DNA of 64,000 nucleotides, taken from contig NZ_JABBFZ010000001.1 of NCBI RefSeq assembly GCF_012927125.1, positions 620,001 to 684,000 of the forward strand, read 5' to 3'. Below are positions 1 through 8,422 of the stretch, one piece after another. The stretch is from Paraburkholderia antibiotica. Its GTDB lineage: Bacteria > Pseudomonadota > Gammaproteobacteria > Burkholderiales > Burkholderiaceae. Position 1 is the stretch's first letter, and each line of letters opens with the position of its first letter. A model generated the notes under the pieces. It searched no databases. It was not told the DNA's origin and saw nothing but the letters and a program-made list of their open reading frames with translations. The translations under genes and the position numbers were made by a program.

Positions 1-102
1 GCGCTGGATCAACAGCCGGGTGGGTGGCGGCGTGCGTGACGAGGTTCGCTCCATCGGAGCGTGACTGGATCAGCGCTGTAATTCGCGATATACGAGCGTT
101 CT

Positions 103-131
103 TTGGTGCCCTCGCGAGGCAATGGTAGAAT
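103..131 (+). promoter_or_regulatory. Probable sigma-70 promoter of tRNA-Leu
   Basis: A TTGGTG hexamer at 103-108 and a TAGAAT hexamer at 126-131 are separated by 17 bases, the ideal spacing for a housekeeping promoter. The tRNA begins 28 bases after the -10 element. Assignment is by eye from consensus and position. Bases 1-102 show no gene I can support. Confidence 0.55.
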
Positions 132-159
132 TCGCGTCCACGCGCGCTAGCGCCCCCCC

Positions 160-244
160 GCCGGGGTGATGAAATTGGTAAACATAGCGGACTTAAAATC
201 CGCCGCCTCACGGCTTGTCGGTTCGAGTCCGATCCCCGGCACCA
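160..244 (+). tRNA. tRNA-Leu (anticodon UAA)
   Basis: A complete class II tRNA with encoded CCA. The acceptor strand GCCGGGG (160-166) pairs with CCCCGGC (234-240), followed by ACCA (241-244). The anticodon loop CTTAAAA at 192-198 puts UAA at 194-196, which reads UUA codons. The variable arm is long, as expected for leucine, and the T loop GTTCGAGTC is canonical. UUA is rare in high-GC genomes. The accessory block begins about 520 bases downstream; no repeat of the tRNA 3' end, as an integrated element would leave, is visible. Confidence 0.97.
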
Positions 245-761
245 GCGTTACCGCAATGGTTGCCGCAAAGAACTGCAAGAGCACTCGCAATATCCCTGCC
301 GCCGCGCAAGGAAACCAGGCGAATTGCGAAGATGCCTGCATACAGTCTGCCATGCGCGAATGACGGGCATGACATGGATGACGCAAAGCGCAGATCGTCG
401 TCCTATTCAAGTTCGCCGCGACATCGAGCGCCACGACTCGAAAGCGCGCCACCGGCTCCCACGTCTCCGACTAAAGCCAGTCTTTTTCAACACAATCGGA
501 ACGCCTCGGGCATCCGCTTTCCCCCATCCGCTAACCTGATCTGATTGGACAGGTCGATATCGCCATGCTTTGGCTGTTGCCGGCTAACGAAGCAACCGCG
601 CTTGCGTGACGCGGCGCGCTGTCTGTGTGGCCGTTTCGTCGAACCTCATGGACAACGGCTCGCGGCGAGCGAACAATGCCCGTAATGACCGCGGCCTTGG
701 GGCAGATAGCGTTTCCGATGCTGCGAACCTCGCTCTTTTCAACCATCGAAGGGAGTCATGC
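245..761. other. Non-coding stretch between tRNA-Leu and the EACC1-like gene
   Basis: Several short open frames overlap here on both strands, but none has a ribosome binding site together with a recognisable protein. I see no integrase or attachment repeat. The promoter for the downstream pair presumably lies in the right part; no strong consensus stands out. Confidence 0.5.
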
Positions 762-1106
762 ATGGACAAGCAACGTTACCGCTTTCTGGTCGCGGCCGAA
801 GACGCGGCTACGGCCGGGCAGGCAAGCCAGGCGTTAGCGGACATGCTCAGAGAGATCGAGCAGGTGCAGGACGTCGATCGTCAGAAGGTCGACGAGGCCA
901 CCATGGATCTCGGCACGATCGTAACCGCACTGACCGCATCCGGCGCGACGCTCGCCATCGCTCAAGGGATCGCCGCGTGGCTGCGGGCGCGCAAGGGCGC
1001 GTCGATCACCATCGAACTCGATCCCGGCTCGGGCAGTGTGAAAGCGGTGGTGGCGGGCGTCGACGCGGAAGCGGCCGTCAGGATCGCCGAGATCATCCGA
1101 AGTTGA
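762..1106 (+). CDS. EACC1-like effector-associated small protein
   Basis: A 114-residue protein with the build of the effector-associated constant component 1 (EACC1) family: an N-terminal strand, a helical stretch (residues about 20-48), a small-residue-rich apolar helix (about 51-76) ending in a basic RARK, and a C-terminal two-strand unit with a final helix (81-113). EACC1 proteins are known from comparative genomics as constant partners of effectors such as caspases, trypsins or TIR domains in bacterial conflict systems; their biochemistry is not settled. The ATG at 762 follows GGGAG at 751-755 with 6-base spacing. The caspase-like gene begins 19 bases after the stop, so the two are probably one operon. 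The family call is from memory of the pattern, not a search. Confidence 0.72.
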   Translation: MDKQRYRFLVAAEDAATAGQASQALADMLREIEQVQDVDRQKVDEATMDLGTIVTALTASGATLAIAQGIAAWLRARKGASITIELDPGSGSVKAVVAGVDAEAAVRIAEIIRS

Positions 1107-1125
1107 CGCGGCGGAGAATCGGACC

Positions 1126-2271
1126 GTGCAGGCGTCCCGCTTCCTTGCCGCCGAATCGACGGCGGCCGTCGTTCTCGGCTCCCACGACTGGAGCGGGGCC
1201 GGACTGGGACGCGCGCCGGCTTTTCTGCGGGCGGGCAAGGAGTTCGTGCGCTATCTGATCGACAGCGCGGGCCTCGGTCTCGACCCTGCACTCGTGCTGG
1301 ATCTGTTCGACGATCCGGCGCCCGCCGGCGAACAGCTCGCGCGGCTCAGAGACACGTTCGATGTGCTGCTTCGCGAGCGTCGCGACGAAGGCCGTCCGGT
1401 GGCGGATGTTCTTGTCTACTACGTCGGGCATGGCCAGACGGACGAGCAGGGGCATCTGTCGCTGCTGGTGCGCAGCAGTCATCGCGGCATGGAGTCGGAG
1501 ACCGGCATCCGGGCCGCGGATCTCGCCAGGGTGCTCAAGGTTGCCGCTCCTCAACAGCGCCGGATCGTCGTGCTCGATTGCTGCTTTTCCGAGGCGGCCG
1601 CGCTTGAATTCATCGGCATGTCGGCGTCGCTGGAGCAGGCCATTGCCGCGACCGCCGCCAGGGATCTCGGCGACGACGAACCGCGACGCGGCACCTTGCT
1701 CATGTGCTCGAGCCCGATCGGCGAAGTGTCGATCGGACCGCCCAATGCCAGAATCACGCTGTTTTCAGGCGCGATGCTCGATGTGCTGCGCGAGGGCGCC
1801 GATGGCTATCCCGCCGAACTGTCTTTCGCGGACGTCCGCGATGCCGCGTTCGAGCGGATGGTACTGGGCTTCGGCGCCCACGCGCCCCGTCCGGTGCTCC
1901 ATCAGGTGAATGCGAAGCAGGGTGACCTGACGCGTATCAAGGTTTTCCCAAACCGCGCGTTTCGTGGCGAGGCGACGGTGAAGTTCGAGCCGGCCGACGA
2001 CGAGGTCCGCGCGGCAGCCGGACACGAAACGCCGATGGCGCAAGCGAAGTCCGAGCGCCTTCAGCATGAAGCCGGGGCTGTGGCGCAGGGCGACGGCCGA
2101 CAGGCGGACCCGCAGGCGCGCGCGCAGAGCGAATACCGGCAGGATAATCGGCGCGTATCCGAGGCAACGCAACATGCCCGTTCAAAATTCGTGCTCAATA
2201 TACTTGTCTCATTCCTGTTTTTTATCGCGCTGGCGATGGCATATATTATTCTCGTCAGTGGGCATTTCTAA
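1126..2271 (+). CDS. Caspase-like (C14) protease with C-terminal membrane anchor
   Basis: 381 residues from a GTG start preceded by GGAG nine bases upstream. The N-terminal 250 residues form a caspase/metacaspase fold: a YYVGHGQ motif supplies catalytic His102 and VVLDCCFS supplies the catalytic Cys, most likely Cys153 of the DCC triplet. Both dyad residues are intact. A charged, low-complexity linker (about 270-350) leads to one hydrophobic helix (about 355-378) at the extreme C terminus, so the protease is probably held on the cytoplasmic face of the inner membrane. Prokaryotic caspase homologues coupled to EACC1 are thought to act as cleavage-triggered defence or cell-death effectors. No STAND ATPase, gasdermin or other third component is visible nearby. 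Confidence 0.85.
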   Translation: MQASRFLAAESTAAVVLGSHDWSGAGLGRAPAFLRAGKEFVRYLIDSAGLGLDPALVLDLFDDPAPAGEQLARLRDTFDVLLRERRDEGRPVADVLVYYVGHGQTDEQGHLSLLVRSSHRGMESETGIRAADLARVLKVAAPQQRRIVVLDCCFSEAAALEFIGMSASLEQAIAATAARDLGDDEPRRGTLLMCSSPIGEVSIGPPNARITLFSGAMLDVLREGADGYPAELSFADVRDAAFERMVLGFGAHAPRPVLHQVNAKQGDLTRIKVFPNRAFRGEATVKFEPADDEVRAAAGHETPMAQAKSERLQHEAGAVAQGDGRQADPQARAQSEYRQDNRRVSEATQHARSKFVLNILVSFLFFIALAMAYIILVSGHF

Positions 2272-2642
2272 CCGGTTGTCTCTTTCGTCGTTTCGCCGTG
2301 AATGAGTTCGCGCTCCCTGGTCCAGGTGGCCGTTATGGCGTTAGTCAATAATTAATAATCAACGACATCATCCATTTTCTGTCGATTGACTTTCAATGCT
2401 GTTTCTCCGGATTGGAGCGTGCCTAAGTCGATTTCCGCCAATCTTCATAATCCGCTGGCGTATGGGTGCGAGCCAGTTACAGTGACTCAGGCGACATCGG
2501 CGATATAGGTCGTTTCACGCTCGCTTAAGCTTTATATTCGGGTAAACAGATTATGAGGCGACGACTGACGGTGAGACACTTAAAACAACTCATTGTGTCG
2601 TCGAAAACAGTGAGAAAAACACCGTCGTAACGGACGCTGATA
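2272..2642. other. AT-richer intergenic region after the caspase gene
   Basis: This 371-base gap is clearly AT-richer than the flanking genes and has no supported gene. It must contain the promoter of the FecR-like gene, but I see no clear -35/-10 pair with good spacing. The FecR-like gene is therefore probably a separate transcription unit. Confidence 0.5.
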
Positions 2643-3653
2643 ATGCCATCCGATTATCGTTTCCTTCCAATCCTTGCGGCGGCATTTCAGCGTGCACGCA
2701 CGGGCAGCGTATTGGTGGTTTTTGTGTCGGTGGTGTCGTGCGCTTATGCGGACATGGTGATTACTTTCGCCGAAAGTCCGGTGTCGGTGATTCGCGGCGC
2801 GTTTCTGTATCGAACGGGGGCGGGCACGAATCTGCGCGACGACGACATCGTCGAAACGGACGCCGGACAAGCCGCGCAACTCGAGGACGGTGCCGGCACG
2901 CTGATCGCGCTTGGGCCGCGAACGCGGGTTCTGTTGCGAACGACGTCGGCACAGCAGCCTGCCGCGGCAGGACCGGTGCGGATTGCAATGTTGAACGGTT
3001 GGCTCAAGGCCGGCTCTGCGGTGGGCGTGGCCCGGCAATTTCCGCTTTCGCTCGAATTTCGCGGACTGACGATCGAGCCCGCAGGCGGTCGTGCGTGGTC
3101 GGTCGTCGCAATGGTGACCGACCACCGTGCCGGACTCTTCGCCGAGACCGGCGATGACGCGATTGCGGCGCGCGCTCCCGCCCCGCAGCCTGAACGAACG
3201 CTTCGCGCCGGTCAGTACCTCGAGTTGAATGCCGACGAACTGCCGCGCGTGCAACCGCGCCCCTCCGTGGAGTTCGTGCGCGGTATGCCGCCGGTCTTCC
3301 GGGATCCTCTCGTTGGACAGGCGGGGCGGCTGCAGAGCCGGCACGAACTTCCGGCGCCGCTGCGCGCGGTCGATTTCGCGGACGTGTCCGACTGGCTCAC
3401 GAGCAGCGTGAGCGAACGGGAGACGTTCGTCAGGCGCTTTGCTCCGCGGCTCGGATCGGCGTCCTTTCGCGCGGAGGTCGACGCGCATTCAAGCGATCTG
3501 CCGGAATGGCGTCCAGTTCTTCACCCGCCGCCGCGCGCGTCGACGGTGGCGCGCAAGAGGCGCGCTCAGGCGTCGCCGGAAGCGGGCAGCGGAAGTGGCG
3601 TCGACACCGAGTACCAGAATGAAACGACATCGGGTGATGTCGATGCGCATTGA
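2643..3653 (+). CDS. Secreted FecR-domain-like protein
   Basis: 336 residues. The N terminus carries a hydrophobic segment (about 21-35) ending in SCAYA before DMVI, a plausible signal peptidase I site. Residues about 42-100 resemble a FecR-type periplasmic domain, with the usual order: an RGAF-like strand, a DDDIVETDAGQAAQLEDG stretch and a GP-RTRVLL strand. The rest is Pro/Arg-rich and probably unstructured, ending in an acidic tail. FecR domains often sit in periplasmic signalling or envelope proteins; no cognate ECF sigma factor or TonB receptor is adjacent, so an iron-signalling role is not supported. The start has a weak ribosome site, and an internal start is possible. Confidence 0.6.
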   Translation: MPSDYRFLPILAAAFQRARTGSVLVVFVSVVSCAYADMVITFAESPVSVIRGAFLYRTGAGTNLRDDDIVETDAGQAAQLEDGAGTLIALGPRTRVLLRTTSAQQPAAAGPVRIAMLNGWLKAGSAVGVARQFPLSLEFRGLTIEPAGGRAWSVVAMVTDHRAGLFAETGDDAIAARAPAPQPERTLRAGQYLELNADELPRVQPRPSVEFVRGMPPVFRDPLVGQAGRLQSRHELPAPLRAVDFADVSDWLTSSVSERETFVRRFAPRLGSASFRAEVDAHSSDLPEWRPVLHPPPRASTVARKRRAQASPEAGSGSGVDTEYQNETTSGDVDAH

Positions 3654-3667
3654 ACGCACTGGGGTGA

Positions 3668-3711
3668 ATTGAAGCCGCATTGAAGCCGTATTGAAGCCGT
3701 ATTGAAGCCGC
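3668..3711. repeat. Four tandem copies of an 11-bp unit
   Basis: ATTGAAGCCG(C/T) occurs at 3668-3678, 3679-3689, 3690-3700 and 3701-3711, just after the stop of the FecR-like gene. Copies differ only at the last base. Confidence 0.95.
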
Positions 3712-3763
3712 CCCTGCGGCGCTAAGCGTCGAGATTCTTGCACGTTAATGATGGGGAGCAGCC

Positions 3764-4642
3764 ATGAATCTGTCGTTGACCCTGAAATTCAATCTGGTCT
3801 TCCTCGTCGTGTTCGGGGCGGGATTCGTCGCGACCGGCGTCGTGGCCGACCGGGTACTGCAGGAAAACGCCGCACGCACGACGATGCGCGACGCGAGTCT
3901 GATGATCGAGGCGGCCACCGCGGTGCACAACTACACCGCCGAACAGGTGACGCCGCTGCTTTCCACGCAGATTAAATATACGTTCGTCCCGCAGTCGATT
4001 CCCGCGTATTCCGCAACCGAGAGCCTGCTCGCAATCCAGAAGAAATTTCGGGGCTTCTCGTATAAGCACGCGATGCTCAATCCGACCAATCCGCGCGACC
4101 GCGCGACGGACTGGGAGAACGACGTGATCCGTCGCCTGCACGATCATCCCGAGTTGCCCGAGTTGACTGGCGAGCGCGCCACGCCATGGGGCCCGAGTCT
4201 TTACATCGCGCGGCCGACCCGGATCGACTCGGGTGCTTGCCTCGAATGCCACGGCTCGCCATCGGCCGCGCCGAGCACTGTGCTGGACAAATATGGGCCG
4301 GCGAACGGGTTCGACTGGCCCTTACACGAAACGATCGGCGCGCAGTTCGTGTCCGTGCCGATGGTGTTGCCGCTGGAGCAGGCGAGGGGCGTCTGGCGCA
4401 CGTTCATGGTGTCGTTTGCCGTGGTGTTCGCATGCGTGCTGGTCGCGCTGAATCTGACCGTGCATTTTCTGGTGACGAAGCGGCTCGGTGCGTTGTCGCG
4501 CGCGCTCGACGAGGCCAGTCGCGGGAAACTCGATGCCGCATCGTTCCCGACGCGCGGCGGTGACGAAATTGCGTCGCTCGCGGTGTCGTTTGAGAGGCTG
4601 AAAAACCGGCTGGTTGATGCGTTGAGGATGCGGGAATCGTAG
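3764..4642 (+). CDS. Single c-heme (DUF3365/Tll0287-type) sensor with HAMP domain
   Basis: 292 residues. One membrane helix lies at about 8-30, then a periplasmic domain carrying a single c-type heme motif CLECH (Cys159, Cys162, His163), a second membrane helix at about 213-235, and a HAMP segment to the end. This matches the DUF3365/Tll0287-like family, which binds one heme covalently and is proposed to sense redox state or gas. Unusually, the protein stops after HAMP: no kinase, cyclase, GGDEF or methyl-accepting domain follows, so any output must come from a partner. The ATG at 3764 is preceded by GGGGAG (3753-3758) five bases upstream. Confidence 0.82.
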   Translation: MNLSLTLKFNLVFLVVFGAGFVATGVVADRVLQENAARTTMRDASLMIEAATAVHNYTAEQVTPLLSTQIKYTFVPQSIPAYSATESLLAIQKKFRGFSYKHAMLNPTNPRDRATDWENDVIRRLHDHPELPELTGERATPWGPSLYIARPTRIDSGACLECHGSPSAAPSTVLDKYGPANGFDWPLHETIGAQFVSVPMVLPLEQARGVWRTFMVSFAVVFACVLVALNLTVHFLVTKRLGALSRALDEASRGKLDAASFPTRGGDEIASLAVSFERLKNRLVDALRMRES

Positions 4643-4670
4643 GGCGTGATGGTTGGGCGGGTTGACGTTT

Positions 4671-4733
4671 TTGCGCAAGTTCGACGGTGACTGGAAAGTC
4701 ACCAAGGTCGTCGATACGCTCGACTATCAGTGA
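4671..4733 (+). pseudogene. C-terminal gene remnant
   Basis: An open frame from 4671 to a TGA at 4731-4733 encodes about 20 residues ending in KVVDTLDYQ, with the DGDWKVTKV style of the last strand of NTF2/SnoaL-like or DUF-type small proteins. There is no room for the N-terminal part, since the heme sensor ends at 4642. I read it as the tail of a deleted gene; it could be chance. Confidence 0.35.
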
Positions 4734-4794
4734 TGAGAGGGGGAGTCAGGGGTGATTGTGGCCTCTGGTTATTATTCCCACCGCTCGGACAGAG

Positions 4795-5085
4795 TTATTT
4801 CGGATTTCGTTGAGCACGTTGCCACGCAATGACGCTTGCCGGCACAACCCCTGCTGCGGAGATCAGATGCGCGACGACGAATAGGAGCAGGGCCAACATA
4901 CTGTCGATGTCGGCGGCATCGGGGAGATAGTCGGGACTTTCCATCTTGCGTATTGCCCACTCGGTGCCGTGCTGCAGCCATAGCGGGATATCCCACGAAA
5001 TATTCAGGAGCGCCGAGGTGAGCAGATGGCCCATGACGAGCCAGACGGCAAATGAGGCGAGCCACCACACAATGCGGCGCATCAC
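4795..5085 (-). CDS. Small two-helix membrane protein, function unknown
   Basis: 96 residues with two hydrophobic segments (about 4-28 and 63-85) joined by a polar, Asp/Glu-containing loop; the C terminus is basic. I do not recognise a family. It is oriented opposite to the heme sensor and ends 62 bases after the gene remnant. The reading frame has the local codon bias and two consecutive Met codons at the start, but no strong ribosome site. Confidence 0.55.
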   Translation of the reverse strand: MMRRIVWWLASFAVWLVMGHLLTSALLNISWDIPLWLQHGTEWAIRKMESPDYLPDAADIDSMLALLLFVVAHLISAAGVVPASVIAWQRAQRNPK

Positions 5086-5385
5086 TGCACTTCAACCCGG
5101 TTATATGTTTTTAGTTTGCTGCCAGGCGGTGACATCATAGGTTTAAACATTCTTCGTTGCATGCGGCTTAGGGTTATTCAAATCAGCATCGCGTTGTGGC
5201 GGAGTTCCGGTTTTAGCATCGTGTCCGTATGGTAGATATAGGACTTCGCCCAATTGGCTCACACGTTTGACGAACGCCCGCGTTGCTGGCGCTCACGGTA
5301 CGCGCTGCGCTTCTGTTTAAATGTGCCGCGAGCCTGGGCTCGAGTAAGGTCGAGTAACATTCGGTCCAACAACCGAACAACCGCT
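5086..5385. other. Intergenic region before the YgjP-like gene
   Basis: The open frame of the next gene extends upstream to 5254, but that part reads as random Arg/Trp/Cys-rich sequence, so I treat it as non-coding. AT-rich patches at 5100-5165 could hold promoters for both divergent genes; nothing is decisive. Confidence 0.45.
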
Positions 5386-5895
5386 ATGTCGTCTCTCAAC
5401 CTCAAATACCTCACCGGCTACCCCGCACCACTTCAAGACAAGGTGCGAACGCTGATCGCGACCGATCAGCTCGGTCCCTATCTCGCGCAGAAGTATCCGA
5501 ACACGCACGAGGTCCAAACCGACCGCGCGCTGTACGCGTACTGCGCGGAGCTTAAACGCGAGCATCTGCGCAGCGCCGAGCAGATCGACAAGGTCACCTA
5601 CGACAGCAAGCTCGACGTCGTGCGTCATGCGCTCGGCCTGCACACGAGCATTTCGCGCGTGCAGGGCGGCAAACTGAAGGCGAAGAAGGAAATCCGCATC
5701 GCGTCGCTATTCAAGGCGACCGCGCCGGAATTTCTGAAGATGATCGTCGTGCACGAACTCGCCCATCTGAAAGAGAGCGATCACAACAAGGCGTTTTATC
5801 GTCTGTGCGAGTTCATGCAACCGGGCTACCACCAGATCGAGTTCGACCTGCGTCTGTATCTGACGCATCGCGACCTGACGAAGAAAACCGCCTGA
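5386..5895 (+). CDS. YgjP-like (DUF45) metal-dependent hydrolase
   Basis: 169 residues. The zinc-binding HExxH motif is HELAH (His123, Glu124, His127), followed by the KESDHNKAFY stretch whose His is the expected third ligand. This is the signature of the YgjP/DUF45 family, usually annotated as an M48-like metallopeptidase; the physiological substrate of the family is uncertain. Length is short relative to E. coli YgjP-type proteins, because the N-terminal part is reduced. I chose the ATG at 5386 because the family-like sequence begins there, although its ribosome site is weak. The protein has no signal peptide and is probably cytoplasmic. Confidence 0.75.
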   Translation: MSSLNLKYLTGYPAPLQDKVRTLIATDQLGPYLAQKYPNTHEVQTDRALYAYCAELKREHLRSAEQIDKVTYDSKLDVVRHALGLHTSISRVQGGKLKAKKEIRIASLFKATAPEFLKMIVVHELAHLKESDHNKAFYRLCEFMQPGYHQIEFDLRLYLTHRDLTKKTA

Positions 5896-5955
5896 CGTAG
5901 GTCGTCGGTACGCGCATGGCGCACCAGCAGGCAGTCAAACTCCAACAGCAAGTTT

Positions 5956-8313
5956 TCAAAGCGCCACGGCCACCGCCGCCGTAGCAGCTTCCACCGCCGA
6001 TGCCGTCAACAGCACCGGAATCGACTTCGACGTCGGCGTCCCCGCGCCATCCGCCACCGACGACAGCGGCACCAGCGGATTCGTCTCCGGATAGTAAGCG
6101 CCGAGGCAGCCGCGCGGAATGTCGTACTCGACGAGCAGAAAGCCGTCCACGCGTCGCTCGACTCCATCGGCCCACACGCTGGTGATGTCCACGCGTTGAC
6201 CGGCCGCGAAACCCAGCATCGCGAGATCGTCCGGATTGGCGAACAGCACGCGCCGTTGTCCATAGACGCCGCGATAGCGGTCGTCGAGACCGTAGATCGT
6301 CGTGTTGTACTGATCGTGCGAGCGGGTGGTCATCAGCGTCATCAGGCGCTCGCCGTATTGCTGGCGGGCGAGATGAATCGGCGTGTCGAGCGCGATCGCG
6401 TGCGCGATGAACTGCGCCTTGCCGCTCGGCGTTTTCCACACCCGATCGCGCGACGCCACGCCGAGGTGAAAGCCGCCGGGTTTCTTCAGGCGCTCGTTGT
6501 AGTCGTCGAACCCGTCGATCACCTTCGCGATGCCGTCGCGAATCAGCGCATAGTTCGCCGCGTGCGCGAGCCAGTCGACCTTGCCGCTGCCGAGCGTCGC
6601 CTGCGCCATGCGCGCGACGATCGCTACTTCGGAGAGCAGATTATCCGACGCCGGTTTGTTCATCCCGTACGAGATGTGCACCATGCTCATTGAGTCCTCG
6701 ACGCTGACGCCTTGCGCCACGCCGTTCTGCAGGTCGATTTCGGTACGCCCGAGGGTCGGCAGGATCAGCGCGTCGCGGCCGTGCACGAGGTGGCTGCGGT
6801 TGAGCTTCGTCGTCACGTGCACGGTCAGATCGCATGCGCGCATCGCGTCCCACGTGCGCGGCGTGTCCGGTGTCGCGATCGAGAAGTTGCCGCCGAGACC
6901 GATGAACACCTTCACCTTGCCGTCGAGCATCGCCTGAATCGTGTTGACGACGTCGAGCCCGTGTTCGCGCGGCGGCTCGAAATCGTAGGTCGCGCCGAGT
7001 TTGTCGAGAAACGCCTGGGTCGGCTTTTCCTCGATGCCGACCGTGCGGTCGCCCTGCACGTTCGAGTGGCCGCGCACCGGGCACAGCCCCGCGCCGCGCC
7101 GGCCGATATTGCCGCGCATCATCATCAGGTTCGACAGCAACTGCACGGTCGCGACCGAGTTCTTGTGCTGCGTGAGGCCCATGCCCCACGTCGAGATCAC
7201 CGCGCGCCCCTTCACGTAGATGTCGGCGAGTTTCAGCACGTCGTCGAGCGGCACGCCTGCTTCGGCGACGATCGTGTCCCAGCGCTCGGCGCGCAGATCG
7301 TCGGCGAACGCGTCGAAGCCGACCGTATGTTCGGCGATGAAGTCGACGTCGAGCACGCGCGCGAGGCCCGACGCGAGCGCTTCGTCGTCGAGTTCGATCA
7401 CGCGTTTGGCGACGCCCTTGATCAACGCGAAATCGCCGCCGACCTTCGGGCGGATGAACACGGAGCTGATCTTCGTGCCGTTCGGCGACAGCATGTCGAG
7501 CGCGTGCTGCGGGCTCGCGAAACGCTCAAGCCCGCGCTCCTTGAGCGGATTGATCGACACGATCGTCGCACCGCGCTTCGCGCATTCGCGCAGTTCGCCG
7601 AGCATGCGCGGATGGTTGGTGGCCGGATTCTGACCGAAGATCAGCAGCGTATCCGCGTGTTCGAAATCGTCGAGCGTGACCGTGCCCTTGCCGATGCCGA
7701 CCGTGTGCGGCAGGCCACGACTGGTCGCCTCGTGACACATGTTCGAGCAGTCGGGGAAGTTGTTGGTGCCGTACATGCGCACGAACAGCTGATACAGGAA
7801 CGCGGCTTCGTTGCTCGCGCGGCCCGACGTGTAGAACGCGGCGCGGTCCGGATCGTCGAGGCGCTTCAGATGACTCGCGATCAGCTCGAACGCTTCGTCC
7901 CAGCCGATCGGCACATAGCGGTCGCGCAGCGCATCGTAGACGAGCGGATCGGTCAGCCGGCCGTGCTGTTCGAGTTCGAAGTCGGATTGCGTCATCAGCT
8001 CGGCGACGCTGTGCTCCGCGAAGAACGCGGGCGTCACGCGCTTACCGGTCGCCTCGGCGGCCACCGCTTTCACGCCGTTCTCGCAGAACTCGAACGTCGA
8101 CGCGTGCTCGCGATCTGGCCACGCGCAGCCGGGGCAGTCGAAACCGTCGGGCTGATTCTGCTTGAGCAGCGTGCGGTAGTTGCCGCCCGCGACCTTTTCC
8201 TTGAGCAGGTTGAGCGCGACGTATTTGAGCGCCCCCCAGCCGGCGGCGGGGTGCTTGTACGGCTCGATGCGGGCTTCGGGGCTGGATTCAGCGCGGACTT
8301 CGTGGTTCTTCAT
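5956..8313 (-). CDS. FdhF/YdeP-family molybdopterin oxidoreductase
   Basis: 785 residues, the usual size for YdeP-type relatives of formate dehydrogenase H. An N-terminal CPGC motif (Cys60, Cys63) and Cys77 probably bind an iron-sulfur cluster. Cys193 in the CSNMCHE motif replaces the selenocysteine that ligates molybdenum in FdhF. Central sections include FGQNPATNHPRM and MMMRGNIGRRGAGLCPVRGH, typical bis-MGD contacts, and a C-terminal molydopterin-dinucleotide domain follows. YdeP in E. coli is tied to acid resistance; the substrate is not established. No Tat signal is present, so the enzyme is cytoplasmic. It diverges from a MocR regulator across 211 bases, which probably controls it. Confidence 0.9.
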   Translation of the reverse strand: MKNHEVRAESSPEARIEPYKHPAAGWGALKYVALNLLKEKVAGGNYRTLLKQNQPDGFDCPGCAWPDREHASTFEFCENGVKAVAAEATGKRVTPAFFAEHSVAELMTQSDFELEQHGRLTDPLVYDALRDRYVPIGWDEAFELIASHLKRLDDPDRAAFYTSGRASNEAAFLYQLFVRMYGTNNFPDCSNMCHEATSRGLPHTVGIGKGTVTLDDFEHADTLLIFGQNPATNHPRMLGELRECAKRGATIVSINPLKERGLERFASPQHALDMLSPNGTKISSVFIRPKVGGDFALIKGVAKRVIELDDEALASGLARVLDVDFIAEHTVGFDAFADDLRAERWDTIVAEAGVPLDDVLKLADIYVKGRAVISTWGMGLTQHKNSVATVQLLSNLMMMRGNIGRRGAGLCPVRGHSNVQGDRTVGIEEKPTQAFLDKLGATYDFEPPREHGLDVVNTIQAMLDGKVKVFIGLGGNFSIATPDTPRTWDAMRACDLTVHVTTKLNRSHLVHGRDALILPTLGRTEIDLQNGVAQGVSVEDSMSMVHISYGMNKPASDNLLSEVAIVARMAQATLGSGKVDWLAHAANYALIRDGIAKVIDGFDDYNERLKKPGGFHLGVASRDRVWKTPSGKAQFIAHAIALDTPIHLARQQYGERLMTLMTTRSHDQYNTTIYGLDDRYRGVYGQRRVLFANPDDLAMLGFAAGQRVDITSVWADGVERRVDGFLLVEYDIPRGCLGAYYPETNPLVPLSSVADGAGTPTSKSIPVLLTASAVEAATAAVAVAL

Positions 8314-8388
8314 GAGGTGGCAATGGATGGAACGCGAGGGCTTGGCGAGCCGATGATCGCTAGCCTACTGTGTTCCTCAAAGCACATC

Positions 8389-8422
8389 GGATACAGAAAA
8401 CCGGAAAGAACAGGAGTACAGT
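8389..8422. promoter_or_regulatory. Possible operator between ydeP-like and mocR-like genes
   Basis: In the 211-base divergent gap, TACAG occurs at 8392-8396 and again at 8417-8421, and an opposed ACTGT lies slightly upstream at 8367-8371. MocR proteins commonly bind direct repeats in the promoters they share with a divergent target. This is only a candidate. Confidence 0.25.

Noticed and set aside
160..5100. Attachment site from integration at tRNA-Leu
   Set aside because: No repeat of the tRNA 3' end and no integrase are visible in the accessory block.
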